Positions 21,146-32,309 of a DNA stretch of 64,000 nucleotides are shown in pieces (position 1 is the stretch's first letter; each line of letters starts with the position of its first letter). Source of the DNA: Strigamia acuminata (taxonomy: Eukaryota; Arthropoda; Chilopoda; Geophilomorpha; Linotaeniidae). The position numbers were made by a program, and so were the translations under genes. Where the stretch lies: contig OX442314.1 of NCBI GenBank assembly GCA_949358305.1, positions 35,025,608 through 35,089,607 of the forward strand, in the 5' to 3' direction. The notes beneath the pieces are model-generated. The model did no database searches and was not told where the DNA came from. It saw nothing but the letters and a program-made list of their open reading frames with translations.

Positions 21146-22306
21146 TTATTTATTCTGCTTATTAATCGACAAAATGGCATTTTGGAATAAATTTTCGTCC
21201 ACTATTGGGCGATTATAAAACTTAGCAAAGGTGGACTCGGAAGTCCAACCTGCCGCACTTAGAACAGCCTGAATAGGCACATGTAGGGCCGCCGCACTAG
21301 TCGAGGCAGCTCGAGTGGAATGAGCGCCAAAGACATTGGTATCCACACCAACTGTTCGTAGAAAAACTTTGATCCATCTACGGATCGTGTCGGCGGTAGG
21401 CGCCGAAAAAGGAGGGTTCTGTATGAGAAAAAGGGCCTTCCCCTTTCTCACCTCCTGAGTCTGCTCAAGAAAATCCAAAAGAGTCTGAAAAGGACAGATC
21501 CTCGTGTCCGCCGGATACGCTGCTAAACGTAAAACTGGGTGAACCCCGGTTCTGGACGTCTTTTGCAAGGCAGCTGGTCGGATGATAGCAACCCCTTCCG
21601 CAAGTTTCACATCAGCCAAGGTGAGGGACTGTAAGGTAGCTACCCTGGAAGCCGAAACTAAAGCCATAAGGACCACCAGTTTGATCTGTAACTTCCTCCA
21701 GCCTAATACCCCGTGCGGCCAAAGTTGTCGTAAGGCAGTCAGCGCCAAACCCACATCCCAGGTTTGGTTGTAGCGAGGAAGGGCTGGGCGAAGGTTGGAG
21801 ACTCCCCGCAAGACTCTCTGGACATCCGCGTGCCCCCGAGTTTTCGGGGTAATAAGTCTAGCTGCCGTAATGGCCGCCAGGTTACCGTTTACCACGGAGT
21901 AAGAGAGGCCCAGATCGAACAGGAAGGCCACAAAATTTGCTGTCAGCACTACAGGGTCGAAATTTGGAGGATCCGATCGTTGAGATAGAAACATCTCCCA
22001 CCTCTTAATTCCCGCTGAATATGCGGAGATGGTGCCTGGCCTCCAGCTTTCCTGGAAGAGGAGGGAAGCGTTCGCTGAAAACCCTCTTGCAGCAAGGGAT
22101 CCCCCGAGATTTTGCAGCCAAGGAGGACCAACTTGTGGTTTAGGCGGGGCGTTTCTTCCGGGCTGTGGGCGAGAAACAACCTGTCCTTGGCCGGAAAACG
22201 TACAGGAACTGCTACCAGCATTTCCAACAGCCGCGAGAACCAAGTTTGGGTCGCCCAAAGGGGAACCACCAACAAAATGGTGGCCTTCTCGTGATGAGCC
22301 TTCCAC
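21146..22306 (-). CDS. DIRS tyrosine recombinase
   Basis: This 386-aa frame integrates the element's circular DNA by recombination. The N-terminal SAM-like region (SAYSAGIKRWEMFLSQR) is followed by a catalytic region with HSTRAASTSAAA (the H-x-x-R box) and AGWTSESTFAKFYNRP, where the Tyr in FYNRP is the likely nucleophile. The frame overlaps the upstream RT frame by about 360 bases in another phase, which is common in DIRS elements. It may be translated by frameshifting or re-initiation. Confidence 0.85.
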   Translation of the reverse strand: MEGSSREGHHFVGGSPLGDPNLVLAAVGNAGSSSCTFSGQGQVVSRPQPGRNAPPKPQVGPPWLQNLGGSLAARGFSANASLLFQESWRPGTISAYSAGIKRWEMFLSQRSDPPNFDPVVLTANFVAFLFDLGLSYSVVNGNLAAITAARLITPKTRGHADVQRVLRGVSNLRPALPRYNQTWDVGLALTALRQLWPHGVLGWRKLQIKLVVLMALVSASRVATLQSLTLADVKLAEGVAIIRPAALQKTSRTGVHPVLRLAAYPADTRICPFQTLLDFLEQTQEVRKGKALFLIQNPPFSAPTADTIRRWIKVFLRTVGVDTNVFGAHSTRAASTSAAALHVPIQAVLSAAGWTSESTFAKFYNRPIVDENLFQNAILSINKQNK

Positions 22307-25083
22307 AGGATCCTATTAATTAAATTGAAGGGAGGAAAGGCATAAGAAAAAACATTCCAAGGATGGGCAAAGGCATCCACCTTCAGCGCCTCGGGGTCTG
22401 GCCCCCAAGAGAAAAATTGTTTCAGCTTACAATTTAGACGAGTGGCAAATAAATCAATTTTAGGAGCCCCAAACAAGGCAACTAATTCTTTAAAAATTTT
22501 GTCATCCAGACTCCACTCCCCATCAAGGGAAATAAAGTTCCTGGACAATCTATCCGCAAGGACATTTTCCTTTCCGGCCACGTGTACGACGGTAAAAAGG
22601 ACACCAAGTACTTGGGCATCTTCCCACAACCTCCTGCCATATGAGTGCAGCAAATGCACCATGCTTCCCTGGTTTTTAAAAAGGCTCACAACCGTAGAGT
22701 TGTCGCAATGGAAGGTAATCGACTTGGCTCCATTAAAGGGCAAAAAAGCCTTCCAGGCAAAAACCAGGGCAAGTAATTCTTTCACATTAATGTGTAGGGC
22801 TTGTTCCTGGAGTGACCATTGGCCGTTGGCGGAAACCTCACCCCATGCCGCCCCCCAACCAGCGTTGGAGGCGTCAGAAAAAATATCTACAGTGCTGGGA
22901 AGTAAGCGTAGAGATTTAGGCTTAAAATTTTCCTCATTAGTCCAAAATTTTAATTCCTCTTTAATATCGGGATAAAGGGGGACCAGGGCCTCGTAGTTGG
23001 AATTATTTCTAACTAACTGGCCCGTTTTAAAGGCTTCTAACGGTTTAATAAACCAGTAGCCATGGTGGAGGGCCGGTTCGGCCGAAACTAAATTGCCAAT
23101 AAAGACAGCCAAAAGCTTTATAGAAACCTGGCCGCGACTCAACAAATCCTCAGCCAAGCTAATAATCTTGGAAACTTTACGCTGAGGCAGAGACACAGTC
23201 ATCAAAATGGTGTCCAAAACCAAACCCAAAAACTCCATGCGAGTTTTGGGAGACAGTTCAGATTTTTCCCAGTTTATAGTTAAACCTAGCCACTGGAAAA
23301 ACCCGACAGCAATGCGACAGTCTTCTAGAGCTTTAGCAAGGGATCTGCACAAAAAAATGCCATCGTCTAAGTAAGGCACACCAACTAGCCCCCAAGTTCT
23401 CAATTGAGCATAAACAGGGAGCATTAGTTTAGTAAAAATGCGAGGTGCACTCGCCAAACCCATGGGCATGACGTTATACTCGTACAAAACCCCATCCCAA
23501 ATGAAGCGCAAAAATTTTTTAAATAAAAAATGCACGGCCAGGAGGTAATAGGCATTCTTAAAGTCCACTTTGAAAAGGAAATCACCTTCTCGCAATAAGG
23601 CAATGGCGTCTCGAATCGACGCCATCTTGAAATGCTTGTATTCCAGATTTTGGTTAAAGCATTTCAAATTAAGAATGACGCGTACCGACCCATCCGGTTT
23701 AGGGACCGGAAAAACTGGGCTTAAAATTTGACCCTGTAAGGGCTCAACCACCGAAATAATTTGGAGTTTCAGTAAATCTTGGATAGCCGCCGTCATGGCG
23801 ACAGAGTCCGAAATGGACATTTGATAGACCGACCTGGGATCGGAAACCAACTCAGCTGAGGTAAAGTCAAACGAAATACCTTTTAAGGTATTCAACAACC
23901 ACCTATCAGTCGAAATTTGGGCCCAATTTTTGACCTTAGAGGCCAAACCACCGGGCGAAAAAGGAATGCGCAATTTTTCAAATTCAAACATTTTATTTAC
24001 CAAAACAGTAATTATTTCTTCTTGTTCATTTGGTCCTTTGGTTGCGACTTCTTGCCTGCAAGGACAAGAGTTAGAGGGGTTTAAAGAATTGTTTAATTGC
24101 AATCTTATACCTCCATACGGTTTTTTAGCATCCTCTCTCGATCGGTCAGAGCCGAAGGAGGGGCGGAAAGCTGGTCGAAAAGGGCGGCGAAAAGGCGGCG
24201 GTTGGAAACTCCTACGCTCCGACTTTTTATCTTCCGAAATCCTCGCCATATACTTCGCCGAGCTTTCTAAATCGTCCATGCGCTTTTGGACGTTGGGGCC
24301 AAATAGCTCGAAAGGAAACGATTCCTGGTCCAAACATAACGGTTTGTATTGTTTCGCCAGCATGGGCTGTAAATCAGCCCTTCGCTTCCTGTTTAATTGG
24401 GCATTAGTGCCTCCCAGGATAACCAAGGCGTCCGACATCTGCTGGAAAATTTTGGTCTGCAAGGGACCTGGTGGAATTGCGGTCGAGATGTCCACCATCG
24501 TCTGGCAGAGGGGGACTACAGCGCGTAGTGTGTGCGTTTGAATCTTCCTGGAAATACCGTCTTGTTGTTTAAGCCCTTTTGGCACATTCTGGATGAACGC
24601 GCTCTCAACTGGAGGCGGGTCCAAATAGCTCAAATTCGCCGGAATTATATATTTCTCTAGCGTTTTGGTACGGTAGGCGGCAGGGACTCCAAAAAGTCCG
24701 TTGGAAACCCATTTCTCTAAATCGAGCGGAATTTCAGGCCCAAGGGTTTTAGGAACCACGAGAACCGCCTTTTCTACTGCCCCGAAATCGAAGGCAGGAG
24801 GGTTGGCGATCGGATCCGCCAACGGTGAAGCTGGCGGAGGGATCAAAGGTGGCGTGAACGGGGCTTGAAGACCCACAGCCAGAGGAGCAGAAGACTGCAC
24901 CCCTGTATTCACGTTGTTTTGTAGAAGAGAGACGGCATCTTTCAGTACCTTCATCTCCTGCAAAAGCAAATCCATCGCCGACGCTTGATCGTTAGGGTTA
25001 ACGATAGGGTTAGGGTCCGTCTGGTCCACGTGGTCAGCTAGGCCCGACGAGGGCGTTTGATCGAAAAGGCCGTTGAAATTCAT
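21949..25083 (-). CDS. DIRS Gag-RT-RNase H polyprotein
   Basis: The 1,044-aa frame has a Gag-like N-terminal 330 residues with a proline-rich stretch (about 80-105). Reverse transcriptase follows: PDGSVRVILNLKCFN, MPMGLASAP and the active-site YLDD (VPYLDDGIFLC). RNase H starts at DIFSDASNAGWGAAW and includes HVAGKENVLADRLSRN. The C-terminal region (KIDLFATRLN, SYAFPPFNLI, VPLWATQTWF) is a typical conserved DIRS tail. The start is the ATG at 25081-25083, about 165 bases inside the right inverted repeat. No stops interrupt it. Confidence 0.85.
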   Translation of the reverse strand: MNFNGLFDQTPSSGLADHVDQTDPNPIVNPNDQASAMDLLLQEMKVLKDAVSLLQNNVNTGVQSSAPLAVGLQAPFTPPLIPPPASPLADPIANPPAFDFGAVEKAVLVVPKTLGPEIPLDLEKWVSNGLFGVPAAYRTKTLEKYIIPANLSYLDPPPVESAFIQNVPKGLKQQDGISRKIQTHTLRAVVPLCQTMVDISTAIPPGPLQTKIFQQMSDALVILGGTNAQLNRKRRADLQPMLAKQYKPLCLDQESFPFELFGPNVQKRMDDLESSAKYMARISEDKKSERRSFQPPPFRRPFRPAFRPSFGSDRSREDAKKPYGGIRLQLNNSLNPSNSCPCRQEVATKGPNEQEEIITVLVNKMFEFEKLRIPFSPGGLASKVKNWAQISTDRWLLNTLKGISFDFTSAELVSDPRSVYQMSISDSVAMTAAIQDLLKLQIISVVEPLQGQILSPVFPVPKPDGSVRVILNLKCFNQNLEYKHFKMASIRDAIALLREGDFLFKVDFKNAYYLLAVHFLFKKFLRFIWDGVLYEYNVMPMGLASAPRIFTKLMLPVYAQLRTWGLVGVPYLDDGIFLCRSLAKALEDCRIAVGFFQWLGLTINWEKSELSPKTRMEFLGLVLDTILMTVSLPQRKVSKIISLAEDLLSRGQVSIKLLAVFIGNLVSAEPALHHGYWFIKPLEAFKTGQLVRNNSNYEALVPLYPDIKEELKFWTNEENFKPKSLRLLPSTVDIFSDASNAGWGAAWGEVSANGQWSLQEQALHINVKELLALVFAWKAFLPFNGAKSITFHCDNSTVVSLFKNQGSMVHLLHSYGRRLWEDAQVLGVLFTVVHVAGKENVLADRLSRNFISLDGEWSLDDKIFKELVALFGAPKIDLFATRLNCKLKQFFSWGPDPEALKVDAFAHPWNVFSYAFPPFNLINRILWKAHHEKATILLVVPLWATQTWFSRLLEMLVAVPVRFPAKDRLFLAHSPEETPRLNHKLVLLGCKISGDPLLQEGFQRTLPSSSRKAGGQAPSPHIQRELRGGRCFYLNDRILQISTL

Positions 25084-25324
25084 CGAAAACGGTAAAATTT
25101 ATGCGATTCGAGCAATCAAAACTAAAAAATCAAATCAAATTTCAGAAAAATTTCAAAATTTTAATCAAAAATACCTGAACAGAGATTTGAGAGACCGCGC
25201 GACCCGCAAGGTAGAACCGGAACTGACGTGACCCGGACAGGTGCGCCATCTCCTGGGACTCCGGAGATTACAGAGTTAGAATGATGTTTATCGTATGGCG
25301 CATTGCGTCTTGCGTGTCATCATC

Positions 25325-25396
25325 AGCAGAGTGGCGCAGTGGAAGCGTGCTGCGCCCATAACCCAGAGGCCGATGGATCTAAACCATCCTCTGCTA
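25325..25396 (+). tRNA. Initiator tRNA-Met (CAT)
   Basis: The 72-base sequence runs from AGCAGAGTGG to CCTCTGCTA and follows the eukaryotic initiator tRNA-Met pattern, with A1-U72-type ends, anticodon CAT in GCCCATAACC and an A-rich T loop. It is followed by a T-rich Pol III terminator (TTTCTTTTTT) after about ten bases. Two departures from the usual form are visible: a C in the anticodon stem (CTGCG opposite CCCAG) that breaks one G-C pair, and T for G in the T-loop (ATCTAAAC). It may be a mildly decayed copy. It lies about 40 bases from the DIRS right end. Confidence 0.8.
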
Positions 25397-26871
25397 ATTC
25401 TCATTTCTTTTTTCTTCTTTTTATTGTTTTCACAAAACAATGAAACAAAGAAATCAAAATGCAATTTTCTTCCCTTTATACCACGACTCGTTTACTTTCT
25501 ACAACCTTACCATGGAGCGTAATACCATCAATTGTAGTACGGTGGCGCCACTGTCGGAAACAATAATCGACAATAACAAAACATTTATTTAATTAACTGA
25601 AACTAATAAAAATTCAACTTTTTTGAACGGTTAATTGAATCTAAGTAAGACACTCGATTTATTGTTCCGAATTAAATATTTAAATGTAATTTTGAATTAA
25701 TAATGCAACAAAATCGAATCATGAACCAGCTACAACGCACGCAGTTTGTCTAGTACCCACCACTTGAAAATCCAATGAAATTATCTCTTGCTTCTGGTCA
25801 ATGGAAAAAATCTTTCGCCTTTTACTAAAGATTTCCGTGGCCGGGAGTATTCAATGAGTCTTTAGACCCGATTTTTTGCAATCCCGTTTTCGGACGGGAT
25901 CATAAATAAACAAAAATAAGATTTAAGTAAAAACAAAACCAAAAAAAGTTTGTTCTTTGCTAAAATGGCCTAATTTATTGTCCAACCTAACCTACCGTAC
26001 AGTAGGTGCATTCAATAAGTCTAAAACGTATGCAAAACTCGTTTCGTGTTTGCACGTGACGTCATTCCCATTCTCATTGAATAACATGTTATTGAGGCAA
26101 CCAAGCTATAGGACATATAGGACACTTTATTGGGTCATACTTGTAAGTGGAAGAGAGGAAACACAAAAGAAAGGAAATAATTTATTTTGGAAATACATTC
26201 CACGTGATAGTTTTAGGTTACAAAGCTGAGTAGGCTAACATTTCAAACCTTTTTTTCTCAAAACTTTTCAGTAAGAGATAGTTTTTTTAAGAACAGTTCT
26301 AGACTAATTAGGCCATGCTCTACCACTTTCTAATTGAAAACTTTGTTCTAACCTGATTGGTTTAGAAGTTAGCAAGTGAATGACCTTGATAATGACTTTC
26401 AAGGTCAAATTTGATGACATCATTGGATTGCCCTCACCCAACTTCCTATATGATCGCTTTATCAAAGTTGGCCTAGATGCAATATGCTCACGAAATATTT
26501 AGGGTGGTTCAGACTTTTGGGACACCCTGTATATGCGAACATATTGTTTTTCAAATGATTTTCAAGTTTTAATTTTGTTTCTTGTTACGTTTGGGGTTTT
26601 TGTTGTTGTTGTATTAATTTTTGGGCATTTTTAATTGTATTTTTTGGTTTTCTTTTCGACATATTTTTTATTTCACCCCGTTGATTGTTGTTCCATATTT
26701 TGACGTTTGTTTATCTGTTGCTGCAGTGACTATTGTTTGAAATTCAGAACTGTCTGACTAAAATCAAAATTTCGCGTAATATCGTCACAAGATAAAAAAA
26801 AAATGCAATCATTAAAGCATATGTCAATTAAAATTCTTTTCGGGAGTCTTATTCAACGGCCTGTTGAAAAA
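25397..26871. other. Intergenic, with a mariner-like end fragment
   Basis: No gene is supported. Around 26508-26532 the sequence TTTTGGGACACCCTGTATA is the inward-reading terminal motif common in arthropod mariner-like elements, but no transposase adjoins it. The T-rich stretch at 26570-26700 is low complexity. Confidence 0.45.
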
Positions 26872-29207
26872 ATGGAGGACGATCGAGTGACTACAACACT
26901 GGAATTAATGGATTACTTCGATAAAGTCTGTGCTCGACAGGCCCAGCGGGATACCAGGAAATTCGCGCTGATTCGTGACTTTGGGAATTCTTTTTTTCAC
27001 TTACTTTGGCCTCCTAACCTGTTCGGATTTCTGAGTGGTACCTATGAACCCAGTCCAGACGTGGATGAAGATGAAACAGGTGAGTGTCACGGATTTATGG
27101 ATTTTATTTGGAATTATTAATGTGAAATTGTTAGATTTAGGTTGTAGGGCTCGTATAGAAATGCTGATCTTGTTGGATTACGCGGCGTTTTGGGACAGAA
27201 GTATTCGCGAGCCAGGGGCGTGGGACGTCGCTGTGTTTATACAGGAAGAGATGAAAGCACTGCTGTTGCCATTTATGAATCCAAATTTTGATTTGGATTT
27301 TTTGCTTAGGGTTTGTGGTCACAAGTTGAAGGTGAGTAGACGAAGAGACACGTGATGGGACTTGAAATTAATGTAAAGAGGGAATAAGAAGGAATAATCG
27401 AAGACAACAAGTCATTACGTTACTAAAAATTGGTCTGAATATTAAGTTTATGTATTATGTACAGTATTAATAGTATTAACAGTATTAATTCATTAAAAAA
27501 AAAAATGCATTTGCAGCCAGGAATCTGCATTGCGTTTTTTAACAAAAATTGCATTTTTAACAAAAATTGCATTTTTTGACAAAAATTGCATTTTTTGACA
27601 AAAATTGCATTTTTTGACAAAAATTGCATTTTTTGACAAAAATTGCATTTTTTAACAAAAATTGCATTTTTTAACAAAAATTGCATTTTTTAACAAAAAT
27701 TGCATTTTTTAACAAAAATTGCATTTTTTAACAAAAATTGCATTTTTTAACAAAAATTGCATTTTTTAACAAAAATTGCATTTTTTAACAAAAATTGCAT
27801 TTTTTAACAAAAATTGCATTTTTTAACAAAAATTGCATTTTTTAACAAAAATTGCATTTTTTAACAAAAATTGCATAAAAACACATTTTATTTCATACCA
27901 AAGCTGCTTTATTGAATAGTAAACACAATTTGCATGCACACTAATATTAAATCCAAAAGACAGACAAACAACAAACCAATGCTGTGCGCGACATTCTCAC
28001 AAAGAATTTGCTTTAATTCTACTAATTCTATCTATTTGCCCAGAACGTGACGGCGTTACAACTGCCCGACGGTGGTACCCTGACAACCAACGTCTCCAAA
28101 CAAATATGCCAGACTTTGCCAAATCTCCAAGAACTAGACATTTACAGCACCATCGTTGAAGACGATGCGGCGACCTACATCGCTCGGCTGCCACTCACTG
28201 TTCTTAAGGCTTTTAGAACAACGGAGGACTTCGTACGGAAACTTTGCTCACAAGACTCCGCACTCTGCAAAACTTTGCAAATGGCCACGTTTAGCGACGA
28301 ACTTTCAACGGACTGCTACTGCTTGATATTGAACAGGATGAAAATGATGATACTCTTGGCTGGTCACTATCATTCCAAGTGGCTCAAAGCGCTGCAGCCG
28401 ATCGGCGCGCCACCGCCGCAATACAAACTGAGAATGTTGATGTTTGTGTACCCTGACGACGACATTGAGGACGAACTGGAGACAGCCGCGCTCGTGTGTC
28501 CTAACGTCACCATAATCCACATCATGCCGAATATTTTCACCCTAAAAATGCTGCAGAGTTTGACGAAATTCAAGCAGTTGCATATCTTGATTGTCGACAT
28601 GCTTTACGACTCGGACTTGAAAATAGCGGAAGAAAATGACACGTTCGATCGAGCCTGTTTGCGCGATTTGAGGTTTGATAACTTGGTGGAAATTTCCATG
28701 TACGATCCCAACGACCGTTGGATTACCTCCGGCTATTTGTTCGAGTTGTTGGCCATGTGTTCCAACCTGGAGGAACTCAGTCTGTACCGTTGCTCCGGTT
28801 TCAGTAATAAAATTGCGCGTGAGTTGGCCGACGTGATGGCGAAGAAGAACGCTCGCCTGGCTGCGCGGGATTCCGGTAATTCGTCGGTGGCCCGTGCCGC
28901 TAAGTATTTTTTTCCTCGTTTGTTCAGATCTGCCAGTCCAGTCCGGAAACTCAGAAGATTGGAAATTGATGGGTGCAACTTGTTGGGACCGTCGGGGATC
29001 GAGGATTTGTTCAAAATCGATTCTTTGGAGGAGTTGATAGTCATTTTGCAAATTGATGAGATGAGACGGCAATATTTTGACGTTGGTGCGCTGCAGCTAA
29101 TGGCTGAAAAACACGGTCTGATACTGTCGATAGAATTTGAAGACCCGTCCCAAGATGCACTTGTGGATAATGATGATGGCGGTGGTGGAAATGATGGCGA
29201 GAACTAA
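26872..29207 (+). CDS. Leucine-rich-repeat protein, three exons
   Basis: I join exon 1 (26872-27079, ending CAG before GTGAGT), exon 2 (27141-27331, after ATTTAG, ending AAG before GTGAGT) and exon 3 (28044-29207, after TTTGCCCAG). Phases fit (1, then 0), giving about 520 aa. The Met at EDDRVTTTLE has a good start context; an in-frame ATG at 26803 would add 23 residues. Exon 3 holds irregular leucine-rich repeats (LPNLQELDIYS, LEELSLYRCSGFS, LRRLEIDGCNLLGPSGIEDL) like those of F-box/LRR substrate adaptors. The N-terminal region (LLDYAAFWDRS and following helices) is not a clear F-box. The C-terminus is acidic and glycine-rich (NDDGGGGNDG). A 19-bp array fills part of intron 2. Exact function unknown. 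Confidence 0.75.
27531..27876. repeat. 19-bp tandem array in intron 2 of the LRR gene
   Basis: About 18 nearly identical units of AACAAAAATTGCATTTTTT, with a GAC variant in the first five or so copies. The array ends at GCATAAAAAC. It lies wholly within the 712-bp second intron (27332-28043). Confidence 0.93.
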
Positions 29208-29339
29208 CCGAGTTGTCTACAATAAATCGATTTTTTTTTATTCAAAATTAAAAAGCTGATATGCCATGTCGAACTTGTGTCACTTGTAATCCAGCATCTG
29301 TAGGCAGGAAAATGCATTTTTTGGTGTCAAAATTGAATT

Positions 29340-29848
29340 TTTAGAAAAAAGAAAAAAGATTTTTAGAAAAAAATAAAAATGATTTTTAGGAAAAAATAAA
29401 AATGATTTTTAGGAAAAAATAAAAATGATTTTTAGAAAAAAATAAAAATGATTTTTAGAAAAAAATAAAAATGATTTTTAGAAAAAAATAAAAATGATTT
29501 TTAGAAAAAAATAAAAATGATTTTTAGAAAAAAATAAAAATGATTTTTAGAAAAAAATAAAAATGATTTTTAGAAAAAAATAAAAATGATTTTTAGAAAA
29601 AAATAAAAATGATTTTTAGAAAAAAATAAAAATGATTTTTAGAAAAAAATAAAAATGATTTTTAGAAAAAAATAAAAATGTTTTTTAGAAAAAAATAAAA
29701 ATGATTTTTAGAAAAAAATAAAAATGATTTTTAGAAAAAAATAAAAATGATTTTTAGAAAAAAATAAAAATGATTTATAGAAAAAAATAAAAATGATTTT
29801 TAGAAAAAAATAAAAATGATTTTTAGAAAAAAATAAAAATGATTTTTA
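29340..29848. repeat. 23-bp tandem array
   Basis: About 22 units of TTTTTAGAAAAAAATAAAAATGA with very few variants: the leftmost copies read AGG AAAAAATA, and single changes occur near 29682 and 29777. The array's right edge coincides with the broken end of the Copia relic. Confidence 0.95.
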
Positions 29849-31254
29849 GACATCAAGATGCAATAAATCCAAAGGTGCATTGGACACAATTCCTGAAGTC
29901 CTTGGGAATGATGATCTTGTAGACTTTGCTATCTTACAAGAATAACACATACTCGTTGGCTCTGCATCCAATTCGACTCCATAAACATTTTCATCTTTGG
30001 CTAAAATTCAAAGACTTTGGTTATAAAAATGTGGGAAATATCGTTTATGCCATAAGTTAAATTTAGTATGTTTGCGTTTACACTTGTTAAATTATCGCAA
30101 TAATAGGGATCAAATTTATATTTACTTATACCATTAAGCTGATACAGGCCATCAGACATATTAGCACTTAATAAACATTCAGAAATATTTTTTTTGAAAA
30201 CTTTCAGAATTCCATTCCAAATTGCAATGTGATGCCTGGTTTTATCAATTTTGGACAAACTTATTAGGTTTTTAATAAACCCACTTGCAAAATAAACATC
30301 TTTTAATGTTACTAGGTTGACTAGGTTGACTTGACCTTTGCCAGTTACTCTGGAAACACCTTTTCCGAGTTCCGAATTAAAAGGTGCGATGTCTTGAAAA
30401 ATGTCAAAACACTGGCGATCATAAGTTATATGATCAGATGCACCTGTGTCCAAAAACCAGGTCCCCATTGCATCTGGAACTGATGTCTGAAATACAGATA
30501 AATTAATATTAGAACAATCATTATTTGCATTGAAATCAAAATTTTTAGAATAAGTTGGGTGTCGCGCTTAGAAGACTCCTCGTCGTCTTTGGCGATTTGG
30601 TCGACTGCCTGATTGACCACGTCCTCGACTTCCATGTCCTCGTGTGTTGCCTGATGTCGCATCATTTGCCTGTTTCTATTTCTGACGTTCAAATTCAACC
30701 AACAAAATAGACTTAATATTTGCAGGTGTGAACTCCGCATCCGACAAAAGATAAATGGCTTGTACCGTATTATCATATTGACTTGGAAGGAAGTCAAGAT
30801 ATTGATACACTTTGTGTTCATCTGACACGGTACATCCTATATCTTTGAGTTGTTGCGCTGTGGCATTCACTCTGGACAGGAAAATTGCCATTTCCTCATT
30901 GTCAGCTAATTTTAAATCCAAAAATTCTCTTCTAAGGCGTGCTTTACGTGCTAATAAAGTGGGCTGGAAGACATTCTTTAAGGCCTCCCATGTTTCTTTA
31001 GCTGTCTTGTGCGGTGTAGCAATTGGCTTCAGTTCTTGCGACACAGCTAGGCAGATGAGTGCTCGTGCGTCCTTTGCACGTGTTTCATAGATTTTCTTCT
31101 CTTTTTCATCTGCTTTGGGGTCTTCTTTTTCCGTGTCATCGACAAAACCGAATAATCCTTCCTCGGTGAGCACTAGTTCCATGTCGACACACCAAGTTGT
31201 GTAATTTTCAGATGTCAACTTCGGAATTTGAATTGGTGGAGTTTCAGTGGCCAT
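29849..31254 (-). pseudogene. Truncated Copia gag-pol relic
   Basis: From the ATG at 31252-31254 the minus strand reads a Copia Gag (IQIPKLTSENYTTWCVDMELVL, then KETWEALKNVF, LLARKARLRREFLDLKL). After a frame change near the missing zinc knuckle comes a protease region (WFLDTGASDHITYD). After another frame change comes the pre-integrase motif (CYSCKIAKSTRS, then LDLLHLDV). Homology stops dead at 29849 against the 23-bp array, so the integrase core, RT and RNase H are gone. It is a different Copia lineage from the intact element at 6-11 kb. Confidence 0.8.
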
Positions 31255-31677
31255 TTTATACGTTTTGGAAGAAAAACAGGTTTCAAATTCGAGTTTTATG
31301 GCTACTAAATGCAACTCACCAATTATGGCTCTCAATTGGATGATAGAGGGCACTGAACAGGCGAAATTCCGGTTGAAATGACAGTCCACGATGCAGAAAA
31401 TCACTCGAAATTGCGCGTTTTTGACAATTACGCTTTTCTTCAAATAATTCCGATTATCTCGCTTTCGGGTCTGGTTCCTGGAAAATTTTACAGCTTCTCC
31501 AAATCGAAGAGCTTCGAAAATCGAAGAGCTTCGAAAATGGTTAGGTTTGATGTTCCTTTTAGGAAAAGTAACAAATTCTTATGTAAAATTTGAAAAATCA
31601 ATTTCTGATCAATTTTGGCCCAAGTTTGCAGAATATTGGGCACTAATCTCCGCTTATTTGTTCCTGTACCAATGAAT

Positions 31678-31968
31678 TGTTGATACAAGATCGATAAATA
31701 TTGACTGGTACGATGAATTCAACGTCCAAACCGCTCGCACGCCGCGAATTTTCGGGCGAAATCACTCAAAAATGATGTTTTTGCTGAAATGGTTGGAATA
31801 AAATGCGGTTGCTTTTAAAATAAAACAAAACTCTTTAATTAAAAGGAAAAACATAATATACATGTTTGCTGTAAGGAATCGCCATCGTGAGTGACTCCTA
31901 GCAGGCTTTCTTGACAATATGTCAATCAAGGATGGCACATGAGTGACATCATTACATCATGGTCAACA
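31678..31968 (-). repeat. Possible 5' LTR of the Copia relic
   Basis: On the minus strand the segment begins TGTTGACC and ends TATCAACA. It is followed five bases later by TGGTACAGGAAC, which resembles a Copia primer site, and then by the relic's gag about 400 bases on. No partner LTR survives, so the limits are inferred. Confidence 0.4.
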
Positions 31969-32309
31969 AATGACATGTGCAAATCACATGTTCTTAGTGA
32001 GTATAAACTCAATAAAAACATGTTTACAATATTTAAGGATTATAAATATCATACAACATATTCACAATAAATTGTTCAACAAATGATAATTAATAACATT
32101 AGCTAACATATATAAATAATATGTAGAATCTATCTTGGGTCGGATGTTTCTAAAAACCGATGTTAGCTATAAATTCTTTCCTGTTCATCTCTAGTTGATA
32201 ATCCTCACAAAATGTTTTCTAAATGATGTATATTAGTAAATATTCATCTGTGGGTATGTAATGATTAATAACAATAATAAAGTCCACATCATCTTGAATT
32301 ATTTCTCAC

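Larger units (their letters stand above)
20974..25283 (-). mobile_element. DIRS-type tyrosine-recombinase retrotransposon
   Basis: A 4.3-kb element is bounded by 34-bp inverted terminal repeats (20974-21007 and 25250-25283; CATTCTAACTCTGTAATCTC at the left end). It encodes Gag-like, reverse transcriptase and RNase H regions plus a tyrosine recombinase and has no integrase or protease, the DIRS arrangement. Inverted rather than direct terminal repeats, and no clear target duplication, also fit DIRS. Both long frames are open, so the element is young. The exact outer few bases are uncertain because the neighbouring palindrome shares CATTCTAAC. Confidence 0.85.

Noticed and set aside
25325-25420. 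tRNA-derived SINE head
   Set aside because: The tRNA is followed directly by a Pol III terminator and no SINE body or tail, so a plain tRNA gene or tRNA pseudogene fits better.
27423-27686. Minus-strand frame of repeated NAIFVKKCNFCQKMQF
   Set aside because: It is simply the translation of the 19-bp tandem array.
28305-29072. Minus-strand frames opposite LRR exon 3
   Set aside because: They are antisense to a gene with consistent exons and recognisable leucine-rich repeats.
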